Origin: Polynucleobacter sp. MWH-Berg-3C6
GTDB taxonomy: Bacteria; Pseudomonadota; Gammaproteobacteria; Burkholderiales; Burkholderiaceae
Reading direction: 5' to 3'
Assembly: GCF_018881855.1 (NCBI RefSeq)
Contig: NZ_JACVPN010000003.1
Location: 146,373 to 210,372, forward strand
Length of the DNA: 64,000 nucleotides
Positions 19,293-28,897 of this stretch are shown here, piece by piece. The notes beneath the pieces were generated by a model. That model ran no database searches, was not told the origin of the DNA, and saw only the letters and a program-made list of their open reading frames with translations. Each line of letters opens with the position of its first letter. The first letter of the stretch is position 1. A program made the position numbers and the translations under genes.

Positions 19293-20666
19293 TTAAGCAT
19301 GCTTCATGAGGGCTTCAATTTCATCGGCCTTCACTGGCACCCCACGCGAGATTAATTCGCAGCCAGAGCTATTAATGACGGCATCATCCTCAATCCGAAT
19401 ACCAATATTCCAAAAGGCCTCGTCGACATCATCCGCAGGTCTTACGTATAGACCTGGCTCAATCGTAATGACCATGCCGCTTTTGAGAATGCGCCAAGGC
19501 TTATCTTCTTTAGAGGAGCCTTCAACTTGTTCGCGATACGAGCCAACATCATGTACATCCATACCTAACCAGTGTGAAGTACGGTGCATATAAAAACGCC
19601 GATAAGCGCCAGTCTCGATTGCATTCTCCAGCGAGCCTAATTCAGAGAGCTTGAGGAGTTTTTCATCAAGCAGACCTTGCGTTAATACTTTGAGCGCAGC
19701 ATCGTGGGGCTGCATAAAAGTATTCCCAGGCTTGCTTGCTGCAATTGCTGCTTCTTGCGCAGCGAGTGTAATGTCATAAAGCGCGCGCTGAGGGCCAGAA
19801 AACTTTCCATTGACTGGGAAGGTGCGGGTGATGTCAGATGCATACCCATCAAGCTCGCACCCCGCATCAATTAAACAGAGGTCGCCGCTACGTAATTCGG
19901 TTGATCCAGCTCGATAGTGCAGGATGCATGAGTTTGCACCGCCAGCAACGATGCTGTTATAGGCAACACTCTGAGAACCACTATTGCGGAACTCATGAAG
20001 TAGCTCGGCTTCAAGTTGATACTCACGTATTCCGGGTTTGCACACCTGCATCGCGCGAATATGGGCGCGGGCAGAGATGGCTGCAGCACGGCGCATCGTA
20101 TCAATTTCCTGTACGTCTTTAAAGAGGCGCATCTCATGAATGAATGCTTCTACATCATGAAATTCAGAGGGCGGGTTAACGCCTGAGCGCGCTTGACCAC
20201 GAACTTGCTTCATCCAATGACGTAAGCGACGATCCGCTTCTGCGCTTTCTGCTAAGCGGATATAAACCGCATCTTGATCAGCTAATAATTCACCAAGTTT
20301 GCGATCAAGCTCTTGATTGCTATGCGCGAACTCAATGCCAAGTTTTGTTGGTGCAGCCTCTGGTCCGAGGCGGATACCATCCCAAATTTCTCGCTCGGGA
20401 TCTTTAGGTCTGCAAAATAAATGGGATTGCAATTCGTAGTCTTTGCCACTACCTTTTACCGTCATTACTAAAGTTGCGCCTGGCTCTTCAAAACCAGTTA
20501 AGTAAAAGAAATCGCTGTCATGACGATAGGGAAATTCGCTATCGCGATTTCGTGCGACTTCAGGTGCAGTAGAAATGACGGCAACACCGCTACCAGTCTT
20601 GGCGTAAATTTGTTTTGCTAGCGCATTTCTGCGTTCTTGATAAATTTTGTTATTCATAAGCTGCAT
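19293..20666 (-). CDS. pepP: Xaa-Pro aminopeptidase
   Basis: Dimetal aminopeptidase P of 457 residues that removes N-terminal residues before proline. An N-terminal creatinase-like domain (about residues 1-175) precedes the pita-bread catalytic domain. Metal ligands are visible: Asp pair in DAGCELDGYASDITRTFP, His in HRTSHWLGMDVHD, Glu in TIEPGLYV and in GIRIEDD. The ATG at 20666 follows an AAGAG ribosome site and overlaps murU by 17 bases; an ATG three codons later is possible. Confidence 0.95.
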   Translation of the reverse strand: MQLMNNKIYQERRNALAKQIYAKTGSGVAVISTAPEVARNRDSEFPYRHDSDFFYLTGFEEPGATLVMTVKGSGKDYELQSHLFCRPKDPEREIWDGIRLGPEAAPTKLGIEFAHSNQELDRKLGELLADQDAVYIRLAESAEADRRLRHWMKQVRGQARSGVNPPSEFHDVEAFIHEMRLFKDVQEIDTMRRAAAISARAHIRAMQVCKPGIREYQLEAELLHEFRNSGSQSVAYNSIVAGGANSCILHYRAGSTELRSGDLCLIDAGCELDGYASDITRTFPVNGKFSGPQRALYDITLAAQEAAIAASKPGNTFMQPHDAALKVLTQGLLDEKLLKLSELGSLENAIETGAYRRFYMHRTSHWLGMDVHDVGSYREQVEGSSKEDKPWRILKSGMVITIEPGLYVRPADDVDEAFWNIGIRIEDDAVINSSGCELISRGVPVKADEIEALMKHA

Positions 20667-21366
20667 TGAGCTCTTGTAAGCGTTGTGGAGTCCCTACATC
20701 GTGCCATGGACCGGTATATTTTTCACCAGACACTTTATTTTGCGCCATAGCCTTCCTCAGAAGGGGTGCCAGCTTTGCCGGAACGCCGATTTCTAATTCT
20801 CTAAAGAGATCCTTGTGGTAGATGCCAATCCCTGAAAAAGTGAGCTTCTCTGCGCCTTCAGAGGGGTGATCGCTCACTAATCCATCTTTCAGATAAAAGT
20901 CCCCATTGGGGTGCTGAACCGGATTTGGAACCATGAGAAGGTATGCCAACAATTTACTGGGCTGATTGCGCAGTTTTGAGACCACGTCTAAAAGTGCCTG
21001 GACAGGTAGGTTGGGACTAAATACATCACCATTAATGACTAAAAAATAATCCTCTGGCAAAAGCAGAGGGAGCGCCTTACGAATGCCGCCAGCAGTTTCT
21101 AGCGCACTACCCTCAGGCGAGTATTGAATCTTGAGACCAAATTGCCGACCATCTTTCAAACTTTCTTCTATTTTTTCACCAAGCCATGCATGATTGATCA
21201 CAGCCTCTTGAATGCCTGACTGAGCAAGAGCTTCCAGATGCCAGGCAAGCAAGGATTTATTTTGAATCGTGAGTAAGGGCTTTGGCAGACTATCAGTCAG
21301 AGGCCGCATCCGCTCACCCCTACCAGCGGCGAGCAGAAAACAAGGAATGGATTGATTCTTGTTCAT
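20650..21366 (-). CDS. murU: N-acetylmuramate-1-phosphate uridylyltransferase
   Basis: Sugar nucleotidyltransferase of 238 residues with the signature LLAAGRGERMRPLTD then KPLL, and the metal-binding Asp in VINGDVF. Next to amgK it matches MurU of Pseudomonas putida, which makes UDP-MurNAc from MurNAc-1-phosphate and so bypasses de novo synthesis. It starts 13 bases after amgK, and its end overlaps pepP. Without that context it would be called a generic nucleotidyltransferase. Confidence 0.87.
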   Translation of the reverse strand: MNKNQSIPCFLLAAGRGERMRPLTDSLPKPLLTIQNKSLLAWHLEALAQSGIQEAVINHAWLGEKIEESLKDGRQFGLKIQYSPEGSALETAGGIRKALPLLLPEDYFLVINGDVFSPNLPVQALLDVVSKLRNQPSKLLAYLLMVPNPVQHPNGDFYLKDGLVSDHPSEGAEKLTFSGIGIYHKDLFRELEIGVPAKLAPLLRKAMAQNKVSGEKYTGPWHDVGTPQRLQELNAAYE

Positions 21367-21379
21367 ACGTGTTTACTGA

Positions 21380-22381
21380 CTAGTCTTTCTTTTGACGAGT
21401 GGACTCCAAAATGCGCGCTAATGGTTTTAGTTCAATATAGCGATTAGCAGTAGCGATTGCATATTCCAGTACTAGAGGGATATCTTTCAGGTATCCATCC
21501 TTGCCATCACGATGAAAGAGTCTTGCAAAAATACCAAGAACTTTCAGGTGTCGTTGTAAACCCATCCACTCAAAATCGCGATAGAACTGACCAAAATCAT
21601 CCGGCATGGGTAGTTTGGCTTTACGACCTGCTTCCCAGAATTTAATGACCCAATCAATCACACGCTCCTCTGGCCATGCTATGTAAGCATCTCGCCATAA
21701 AGAGGCGGCATCATATGTAATTGGCCCATAAACAGCGTCTTGAAAATCGATCACGCCTGGATTGTCTTTTTCTGTCACCATTAAATTGCGTGAGTGGTAA
21801 TCGCGATGCACATAGACTTTTGCTTGTGCTAGATTATTTTTAATAATGAAGTCAAAAGCTTGTTTGAGTTGAGCTTGTTGTAGATCGCTTAACTGAATAT
21901 TGAGATGTTTCTTCAAATACCATTCAGGAAATAAATCTAGTTCTCTTTGTAGGAGAGCTTGATCATAGTTTGGTAGTACACCAGGTTCGCTAGCTAATTG
22001 CATTTGCACTAGAGAATGAGTTGCATCTGCATAGAGGTGATCTGCAGTTTCGTTATTGAGTTCTGCAAGATAGGTTTTGGTGCCCAAATCATTTAATAAA
22101 AGAAAACCTTCAGCAGTATTTTGTTCAAGTATTTTGGGGACATTTAATCCGGCATTAGAGAGCAATAAATCCACTCGAATAAATGCATCTAAAGGTTCAT
22201 GCTCTGGAGGGGCGTCCATCACGATTAAGGTCTCAAAATTGGGCTTTTGAGACTCAATACGGAAATAGCGTCTAAAGCTGGCATCTGCTGAGGCTGAGGT
22301 CAAAGTGGCGAGATCTAATTGCCAGCTAGGCTGTAGGCCTTTTAGCCAGTTGCGGAGGGTGTTTAAGCGAGAGTCAGTCAT
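21380..22381 (-). CDS. amgK: MurNAc/GlcNAc anomeric kinase
   Basis: Aminoglycoside-phosphotransferase-fold kinase, 333 residues from the preferred start. Brenner motif YVHRDYHSRNLMV and metal-binding VIDFQDAVYGP are intact. In Pseudomonas AmgK phosphorylates the anomeric carbon of MurNAc and works with MurU. The frame is open to an ATG at 22423, but that would overlap the divergent lptD start; the ATG at 22381 gives MTDSRLNTLRNWL, similar to the family. A TATTAT hexamer only about 10 bases upstream would make a very short leader. Confidence 0.87.
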   Translation of the reverse strand: MTDSRLNTLRNWLKGLQPSWQLDLATLTSASADASFRRYFRIESQKPNFETLIVMDAPPEHEPLDAFIRVDLLLSNAGLNVPKILEQNTAEGFLLLNDLGTKTYLAELNNETADHLYADATHSLVQMQLASEPGVLPNYDQALLQRELDLFPEWYLKKHLNIQLSDLQQAQLKQAFDFIIKNNLAQAKVYVHRDYHSRNLMVTEKDNPGVIDFQDAVYGPITYDAASLWRDAYIAWPEERVIDWVIKFWEAGRKAKLPMPDDFGQFYRDFEWMGLQRHLKVLGIFARLFHRDGKDGYLKDIPLVLEYAIATANRYIELKPLARILESTRQKKD

Positions 22382-22414
22382 GGTCGATTCGTATAATAAG
22401 GCTGGTCTGGATCC

Positions 22415-24937
22415 ATGAGTCATTATCGCCGTCGCGCCGGCCTTTGCGCCCCTCTTTTTTTAGCTATGACCCTGCGCGTAATCATGGGGGTGATATTGCT
22501 TCAATTCGCGTTACCGATTCGGGCGCAGGCTCCTGCGCCATTGCCCCCAACTTCACAAACTTCTACGAATACGGTACTTTTGCCTGATCGTGGCAATGTG
22601 ACCGTACTGAAGTTAGATGATCAATTGCGCGTGGGTCAGCCAATTGAAGATGGTAAAGCATTGACATTCACTTCTAGTGATTCAATTGATGGTGTAGTAG
22701 ATCGCGATATGCATTTGAAGGGCCGTGCGCAAATTCGTCGCAACGGCGCGGTTCTTAAAGCTGATGAAATTACTTATGACCCCGATACAGATATCGCTGA
22801 CTTAATTGGTAATGCAGAGCTCTCTAAAGGGAATGTTGTCTTTAAGGGTCCTCAGGGTCAATTTAAAGTCGATGCACGTGAAGGTGCGATGGAGACTCCT
22901 AGTTATGAACTGCGAGATAGTAGAGGCAGTGGGAAGGCAAAAAAACTCACGATTGAAGGCCCTGATGTTTTTGTTTTTGATAAGGCAACCTATACCACCT
23001 GCACTCCAGAAAATATGGATTGGTATTTCACGGTCAGTAATTTAGAAATCGATAACGAGCAAAAGGAAATGGTTGGCACCCATGGGGTGATGCGATTCTT
23101 TGATGTGCCCATTGCGTATATTCCTTACTTCACCGCCCCGACAGGCGGTCAACGTCGTTCAGGACTTCTGGCTCCGATTGCTGGCTATAACTCGAACAAT
23201 GGTTTTGATATTACCCAGCCTTATTACGTCAATATTGCACCGAATCGTGATTTGCTGTTATTGCCTCGCTATATGAATCAACGTGGTGTGATGTTGGGCG
23301 CGCAATACCGTTTCTTAGATACAAAATATTCCGGAACTCTTGGTGGCGACTTCTTGCCATACGACAAACAAACTGGCACTGATCGATGGAAATACGATTG
23401 GCAGCAGCGACAAGCATTTACTGGTGGGGTTGGGCCAGGTGGAGTGCCCTTGCCTGGATCGTGGACTGGTTATGCGAACATGGCCAGGGTTTCAGATAAT
23501 TTATATCCCACACAATTTTCTCAAAGCCTAGCTGGGGTTGTAACCAATCAATTCCGCCAAGAAGTTGGAACGACAAAAGGGCTTACAGGTAGTTTGAGTA
23601 ATTGGAATGTATCTGCAAGAGCTTTAACATTTCAAACCCTTCAGCCAGATCCTACCTCTACTGTTCAGTCGCCTTATAACGTTTTGCCAAACATTACTGC
23701 TACTTATAACAATCGCTTAACTCCAGCTGCTGCAAGTGCAGACGGTAAGTATTTAACTTTACCGAGTGGTCCGGCCACCACTTTTTCCACTGACTTTACG
23801 CGCTTTGCATACAACATTCAGGGGCACCTCGCTGCTACTGCACCAGGTGTTTATAGCCAGGCTGATAGAACGGTAGTAAAAGGTGCAATGGCTTTGCCTC
23901 AAGTGACGCCAGGTTATTACCTGACGCCTAAGGTGAGCTTTCAATCAAATAGCTATAACGCAACTCCATTCAATACTGTTGGTGTGGCTCCAGTTCAAGG
24001 TTTCACTATCCCTACGTTTAGTTTGGATTCTGGTTTGGCGTTTGAAAGAGATGCTGCCGAGTTGAAAGGATTCTTTGGGCGCGATATGTTGCTGACGATT
24101 GAGCCAAGAGCTTTTTATGTGTTCACACCATATCAAAGTCAAGCGCAGACACCAATTTTTGATACGGCCTATTCTGGCTTTGGCGTTTCTCAAATCTTTT
24201 CTGAAAATTCATTTGTTGGTAATGACCGTGTTGCCGACAGAAATGCGGCAACCCTAGGTATGACTAGCAGAATGATTGAAGCTAATACGGGTGCAGAGCG
24301 AGCCAGCGTCACTTTGGCACAACAGCAGCAATTTACTGGCCAGAAAGTAGGCTTAAACGGCAATGTTGTTAATCCCTCGACCTATTCTGATACTTTGGGT
24401 TCTGCCTCATTACGTTTACTTGGAAACTTCAGCGCTGATATGTTTGGTCAGTACAACACCCAACTTAATCGCTTTGTACAAAGTACGGTGGGTGGAAGTT
24501 GGAGGCCTACCCCTGGCAGAAGTCTGAATTTTGGTTATCGTAATGTGTGGTCGCCGCCAGTCCAAGCATCAGTACAAAATAATCAATCATTTACTCCAGC
24601 AGCAACCACTACTGATCAGTACAACATCTCTGGACAATGGCCACTCTCGCGCGAGGTATCTGTATTGGGTCGCTGGGGTTATGATGCTTTAACTACTAAA
24701 ACATTAAATACCTTGTTAGGTCTAGAGTGGACGAGAGATTGCTGGACCTTGCGCAGCGTCTACTCACAAATACTCAATACCTCTCAAATAACCACTACCC
24801 AAGTGCTCTTCCAAATAGAATTTAGGGGCTTTGCTAGCGCAGGCAGCAGTCCAGTTGATATCATGAAGCTAAATGTACCTGGATATATGCCAACTTCAAA
24901 ACCAATCCCACCTTCAATATATGAGAACTATCAATAA
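22415..24937 (+). CDS. lptD: LPS assembly outer-membrane protein LptD
   Basis: Outer-membrane beta-barrel that inserts lipopolysaccharide with LptE, 840 residues. An N-terminal signal peptide (about residues 1-38, ending near IRAQA) precedes an OstA-type periplasmic domain (about 85-200) and a long C-terminal barrel rich in alternating aromatic strands. Cys in TTCTPEN and RDCWTL could form the interdomain disulfides known for LptD. The start at 22415 is uncertain; ATGs at codons 18 and 24 also leave a signal peptide. The stop overlaps the surA ATG by one base. Confidence 0.94.
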   Translation: MSHYRRRAGLCAPLFLAMTLRVIMGVILLQFALPIRAQAPAPLPPTSQTSTNTVLLPDRGNVTVLKLDDQLRVGQPIEDGKALTFTSSDSIDGVVDRDMHLKGRAQIRRNGAVLKADEITYDPDTDIADLIGNAELSKGNVVFKGPQGQFKVDAREGAMETPSYELRDSRGSGKAKKLTIEGPDVFVFDKATYTTCTPENMDWYFTVSNLEIDNEQKEMVGTHGVMRFFDVPIAYIPYFTAPTGGQRRSGLLAPIAGYNSNNGFDITQPYYVNIAPNRDLLLLPRYMNQRGVMLGAQYRFLDTKYSGTLGGDFLPYDKQTGTDRWKYDWQQRQAFTGGVGPGGVPLPGSWTGYANMARVSDNLYPTQFSQSLAGVVTNQFRQEVGTTKGLTGSLSNWNVSARALTFQTLQPDPTSTVQSPYNVLPNITATYNNRLTPAAASADGKYLTLPSGPATTFSTDFTRFAYNIQGHLAATAPGVYSQADRTVVKGAMALPQVTPGYYLTPKVSFQSNSYNATPFNTVGVAPVQGFTIPTFSLDSGLAFERDAAELKGFFGRDMLLTIEPRAFYVFTPYQSQAQTPIFDTAYSGFGVSQIFSENSFVGNDRVADRNAATLGMTSRMIEANTGAERASVTLAQQQQFTGQKVGLNGNVVNPSTYSDTLGSASLRLLGNFSADMFGQYNTQLNRFVQSTVGGSWRPTPGRSLNFGYRNVWSPPVQASVQNNQSFTPAATTTDQYNISGQWPLSREVSVLGRWGYDALTTKTLNTLLGLEWTRDCWTLRSVYSQILNTSQITTTQVLFQIEFRGFASAGSSPVDIMKLNVPGYMPTSKPIPPSIYENYQ

Positions 24938-26388
24938 TGCTCAGTAGGAACCTTTTGAAACAGATTCTGTCCGCCATCCTAGTCTTAAGTGCTGCTTCGT
25001 TTGCGGGCGTTGTCTACTCTCAAGATTCAAAGACTGGTAATACAACAGATAGCAAAATTCGTAATATCGATGGCGTCGCTGCCGTAGTGAATACCGGTTT
25101 TGTAACTCGTAAAGAAATCGATGACCGCATTATCGCCCTCCAGAAGCAGGGGGCAAAGTTGCCAGATGCTGCCAGCTTAAGAACACTGGTATTAGAGCGC
25201 CTCATTATCGAAAAAATTCAACTTCAGAATGCCGAGCAAGAAGGCATTGTGGTTAGCAAAAAAGAGTTAGAAAAAATTATTGGTGATATTGCTGAGAAAA
25301 ATAAATTAACTTATGCGGAGTTCAAAGCCAAAATCATTGCAACAGGTATGACGTTTGAACGTTATAAAGAGACCTTGCGGGATGATATTGTCTTAAGTCG
25401 GTATCGCGAGCGAGCAGTAGAGGCCAAGATTAAGATTTCAGATGCAGAGGTAGACAATTTCATTGCAGATCGCATGCGTGCAATGGCTGGTGGTGGTGAG
25501 CAACGTTCTGCGCCGCCTGCAAAAGGCGAGCCTGAAGAAATTGATGTCGCGCAAATTTTTATTCCAGTAGATACGGGTGCTGGTGCAAGTGCTCAAGCCG
25601 AAGCAAAGAAGCAAGCCGAGGCTTTGCTGCGTGATGCAAAAGGAGATGTAGATTTTTTACAGCTCGGTGCCGCAGCTGCAAAAACAAATCCTAAAATTAA
25701 ATTTCAAGATTTAGGTTACCGTAGCCCCGATCGCTTGCCGCAATTGTTTTATGAGGCCATTCGCAATACTGGCGGCGGACAAGTTGCTAATGCAGTGGTG
25801 AAGAGTCCGGCAGGGTATCACGTGCTGAAGGTTTTAGATCGTCGCGCACTTAGTGCGGCCCCCGCTGCGCAGCAGGTAGCATCACAAGATTCTGCGCCGA
25901 CAACGCCCCAAAATATTCCAATTACCCAAACCATGGCGCGTCATATTTTGTTAAAAAAGAGACCAGGCTTAACCGATCAAGACGCAGAGAGACGTTTGCA
26001 AGGCTATCGCGATCAAGTACGAGCCAAGACTGCTGATTTTGGTGAGCTCGCTAAAAAGTATTCTGAGGACGGATCAGCTCCCAATGGGGGTAATTTAGGG
26101 TGGATGGGCCCTGGAGATTTGGTACCTGAATTTGAGCAAGCAATGAATCGACTTCAAATTGGTGAGGTCAGTAATCCAGTGAAGTCTGAGTTTGGTTGGC
26201 ACTTAATTCAGGTATTGGAGCGCCGCGAAGCGCAGTTAACGGTTGAAAAGCAGCGAGATTTTGCGCGTGCAGCTATCCGCGAAAGAAAGTTCGAGCAGGC
26301 CTACCAGGATTGGATTCGTGAATTGCGCGACACAGCAACTGTAAAAATCTTGAACTCAGACGATGCAGCCAACGCCGCACCCCGTTAA
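24937..26388 (+). CDS. surA: periplasmic chaperone / peptidyl-prolyl isomerase SurA
   Basis: Outer-membrane-protein chaperone of 483 residues. It has a signal peptide (residues 1 to about 29), an N-terminal chaperone domain (about 40-185), two parvulin-type PpiC domains (about 200-305 and 325-430) and a short C-terminal helix. The second parvulin domain carries the typical MARHILLKKRPG and FGELAKKYSEDG segments. It is coupled to lptD by a one-base stop/start overlap; LptD is itself a SurA client in E. coli. Confidence 0.95.
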   Translation: MLSRNLLKQILSAILVLSAASFAGVVYSQDSKTGNTTDSKIRNIDGVAAVVNTGFVTRKEIDDRIIALQKQGAKLPDAASLRTLVLERLIIEKIQLQNAEQEGIVVSKKELEKIIGDIAEKNKLTYAEFKAKIIATGMTFERYKETLRDDIVLSRYRERAVEAKIKISDAEVDNFIADRMRAMAGGGEQRSAPPAKGEPEEIDVAQIFIPVDTGAGASAQAEAKKQAEALLRDAKGDVDFLQLGAAAAKTNPKIKFQDLGYRSPDRLPQLFYEAIRNTGGGQVANAVVKSPAGYHVLKVLDRRALSAAPAAQQVASQDSAPTTPQNIPITQTMARHILLKKRPGLTDQDAERRLQGYRDQVRAKTADFGELAKKYSEDGSAPNGGNLGWMGPGDLVPEFEQAMNRLQIGEVSNPVKSEFGWHLIQVLERREAQLTVEKQRDFARAAIRERKFEQAYQDWIRELRDTATVKILNSDDAANAAPR

Positions 26389-27370
26389 ATTAGTAATCAC
26401 TACTGGTGACCCTGCTGGTATTGGACCAGAAGTTTCTCTGGCTGCAGCAAAAGATTTTTTGAGTCATCAGCCTGACGTTCGCATTACTTTATTGGGTGAT
26501 GCAAGTTTATTTAAAGATTCTTCAGGCAAAAGCCCAAGCACCTCTGATCATTTAAAGATTGAGTCAATTTCACTGGGCTCACCCAGGGTTCCGGGGGTAT
26601 TAAATCCTGCTAATGCGCAATATGTCCTGAATCTTCTAGACCGAGCTAGTGACGCCTGTCTTCATGGAGATTTTGATGCGATGGTCACGGCGCCAGTTCA
26701 AAAGAGCCTGATTAATACTGCTGGTATTCCTTTTACTGGGCATACCGAGTATTTAGCGCAGCGCTGCAATACAGAGCATGTTGTCATGATGTTGTGTGCT
26801 CCATTGCCAGCAGGTTTTTTGGGGATTCAATCGCGCAAGGACTTTAGGGTTGCCTTGGCGAGCACTCACCTTCCCTTGAAGGATGTTTCATCTTCCTTAA
26901 GTTATGAGCTCTTGCTTGAAACGATTCAAATCGTCAACCAAGATTTGCATGACAAATTTGGTATTGCCAAGCCAGTGATTAGGGTGGCTGGCTTAAATCC
27001 GCATGCAGGGGAGTCTGGTTATTTGGGCCATGAAGAAGTAGAGATGATTACGCCAGCAATTGAATCGGCCAAGCAGCAGGGAATTGATGTTTCTGGACCA
27101 TACCCTGGGGACACCATGTTTGACCCTTCAGCACTCGAGCATGTCGATGCATTCATAGCGATGTATCACGATCAAGGATTAGCCCCGTTTAAGTTTGTCA
27201 CTTTTGGCGGCGGCGTGAATGTGACTTTAGGCCTACCAATCATCCGAACATCAGTAGATCATGGAACTGCTTTGGATATCGCTGGGAAGGGAATTGCTGA
27301 TTCTGGCAGCATGCTAGAGGCTCTCCGTTTGGCTTATGAGCTCGCCTTAAACCAAAGAAAGTTAAGCTAG
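26363..27370 (+). CDS. pdxA: 4-hydroxythreonine-4-phosphate dehydrogenase
   Basis: Zinc/NAD-dependent enzyme of pyridoxal phosphate synthesis, 335 residues. The N-terminal TTGDPAGIGPE and metal-binding His in GHTEYLAQ, AGLNPHAGESG and YHDQGLAPFK are present. The ATG at 26363 lies within the 3' end of surA (26-base overlap), and no later in-frame start keeps the conserved N-terminus. It is followed after 3 bases by rsmA, as in E. coli surA-pdxA-rsmA. Confidence 0.95.
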   Translation: MQPTPHPVKLVITTGDPAGIGPEVSLAAAKDFLSHQPDVRITLLGDASLFKDSSGKSPSTSDHLKIESISLGSPRVPGVLNPANAQYVLNLLDRASDACLHGDFDAMVTAPVQKSLINTAGIPFTGHTEYLAQRCNTEHVVMMLCAPLPAGFLGIQSRKDFRVALASTHLPLKDVSSSLSYELLLETIQIVNQDLHDKFGIAKPVIRVAGLNPHAGESGYLGHEEVEMITPAIESAKQQGIDVSGPYPGDTMFDPSALEHVDAFIAMYHDQGLAPFKFVTFGGGVNVTLGLPIIRTSVDHGTALDIAGKGIADSGSMLEALRLAYELALNQRKLS

Positions 27371-27373
27371 GGA

Positions 27374-28150
27374 ATGCATCGCGCCCGCAAACGTTTTGGC
27401 CAGAATTTTTTGCAGGATGATGGAATTATTTATTCCATCGTTGCTTTAATTAATCCAGGCCCAGATATGCACGTGATTGAGATTGGTCCTGGGCTTGGCG
27501 CCTTAACAATTCCTCTGCTGAGAAATCTTGACCAACTTGATCTCCTAGAAATCGACCGTGACTTAGTCGCGTATTGGAATCAGAAAAATCTCAATGGCCT
27601 AAAAGTAATTGAAGGTGATGCCCTAAAGTTTGATTTTCTGGAATGGGCGCAGAATCGCCCTGAGAAAAAAGGATTCTGTAAGGTAGTTGGTAACTTGCCT
27701 TACAACATCTCTTCACCATTGTTGTTCCATCTTGTTTCTGCCGCCTCAAAAATTGATGAGCAAGTATTTATGTTGCAAGCTGAAGTTGTTGAGAGAATGG
27801 TGGCAAAGGCAGGAAGCTCTGATTTCAGTAGGCTATCAGTCATGCTGCAGGCCCGCTACGATATGGAGTTAGTCTTGGAGGTTCCCCCCGAGGCTTTTGA
27901 TCCTCAGCCAAAAGTAAACTCTGCCGTGGTACGGATGATCCCGCGCCAAGACTTTGATTTGAGCAATGCTCAGTGGGGAGTTTTAGAGCAAGTAGTTGCT
28001 GCAGCCTTTTCTCAAAGAAGAAAAATGTTGCGCACTAACCTACAGGCTTTTGCAGAGAGATTGAATTTGACTGAGTTGGAGCTAAAAGCGAGAGCTCAGG
28101 ATATTACCGTTGAGCGCTATATTGAGTGGGCTAAAGTCTTAGCGGCTTAA
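27374..28150 (+). CDS. rsmA: 16S rRNA dimethyladenosine transferase RsmA
   Basis: SAM-dependent enzyme of 258 residues that dimethylates two adjacent adenosines near the 3' end of 16S rRNA. It starts with the family sequence RARKRFGQNFLQD; the SAM motif is EIGPGLGALT and the catalytic NLPYNIS motif is intact. It ends the lptD-surA-pdxA-rsmA run and is convergent with plsC, with only 6 bases between the stops. Confidence 0.97.
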   Translation: MHRARKRFGQNFLQDDGIIYSIVALINPGPDMHVIEIGPGLGALTIPLLRNLDQLDLLEIDRDLVAYWNQKNLNGLKVIEGDALKFDFLEWAQNRPEKKGFCKVVGNLPYNISSPLLFHLVSAASKIDEQVFMLQAEVVERMVAKAGSSDFSRLSVMLQARYDMELVLEVPPEAFDPQPKVNSAVVRMIPRQDFDLSNAQWGVLEQVVAAAFSQRRKMLRTNLQAFAERLNLTELELKARAQDITVERYIEWAKVLAA

Positions 28151-28156
28151 GCGAGC

Positions 28157-28891
28157 TTATTTGTAAGCTTTGGGATCAATCACCCGCATTTCAGATTCGA
28201 TCCAGCCCTCAACTTCTTGTTGTAACTCCTCTCCTGACTTGCCTTCAGAAAGAATGGCTGGTCCAATCGAAAAGATCACAGTGCCAGGTTGCTTTAAAAA
28301 GCTGTTTTTGGGCCAAAAATTACCTGCGTTATGTGCAATCGGAATAACCAATGCGCCCGTAGCGCTCGCAAGGCGTGCACCACCTTTGCGATAAGGTTTG
28401 GTTGATCCCCGAGGCGTTCTAGTGCCCTCCGGAAATAGCATGATCCATTTACCTTCACCAAGACGTTTACGACCTTGACTGGCAACTGAGAGCGCTGCAG
28501 TTTGTTTGTTTGCGCGATTGATGTGAATCATTTTGAGTAAAGCTAAAGCCCAGCCAAAAAAAGGAATCCAAAGTAATTCACGTTTGAAGACAAAGCAAAG
28601 TTGCTTTGGAAGGAGTGCAATATAAGCAATCGTTTCGTAAGCAGACTGGTGCTTGCTCAGAATGACGACGGGTTTATCAAGTACTGCACGCATGTGCTCC
28701 ATGCCACGAATTTCATAGCGGATGCCACAAAGATGCCACAAGAGCCAAATCACCACTTTGTTCCAAATACCAATGAAGTTATAGCGATTTTCTGGGCTCA
28801 GAAAAGGAAATGCCAACATGCAGAGTATTGACCAAATTGGAGTAAAGATCAGAAGAAATAAGGCAAAGAGAGTAGAGCGTAAATAGATCAT
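28157..28891 (-). CDS. plsC: 1-acyl-sn-glycerol-3-phosphate acyltransferase
   Basis: Inner-membrane acyltransferase of 244 residues that makes phosphatidic acid from lysophosphatidic acid. An N-terminal membrane segment (about residues 5-32) is followed by the acyltransferase blocks. Block I reads KHQSAYE, so the usual HX4D is HX4E here. The FPEGTRTPRG block that binds glycerol phosphate is normal, followed by a Gly-Gly-Ala segment. It is last in the minus-strand run glyQ-glyS-gmhB-plsC. Confidence 0.9.
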   Translation of the reverse strand: MIYLRSTLFALFLLIFTPIWSILCMLAFPFLSPENRYNFIGIWNKVVIWLLWHLCGIRYEIRGMEHMRAVLDKPVVILSKHQSAYETIAYIALLPKQLCFVFKRELLWIPFFGWALALLKMIHINRANKQTAALSVASQGRKRLGEGKWIMLFPEGTRTPRGSTKPYRKGGARLASATGALVIPIAHNAGNFWPKNSFLKQPGTVIFSIGPAILSEGKSGEELQQEVEGWIESEMRVIDPKAYK

Positions 28892-28897
28892 ATTTTT

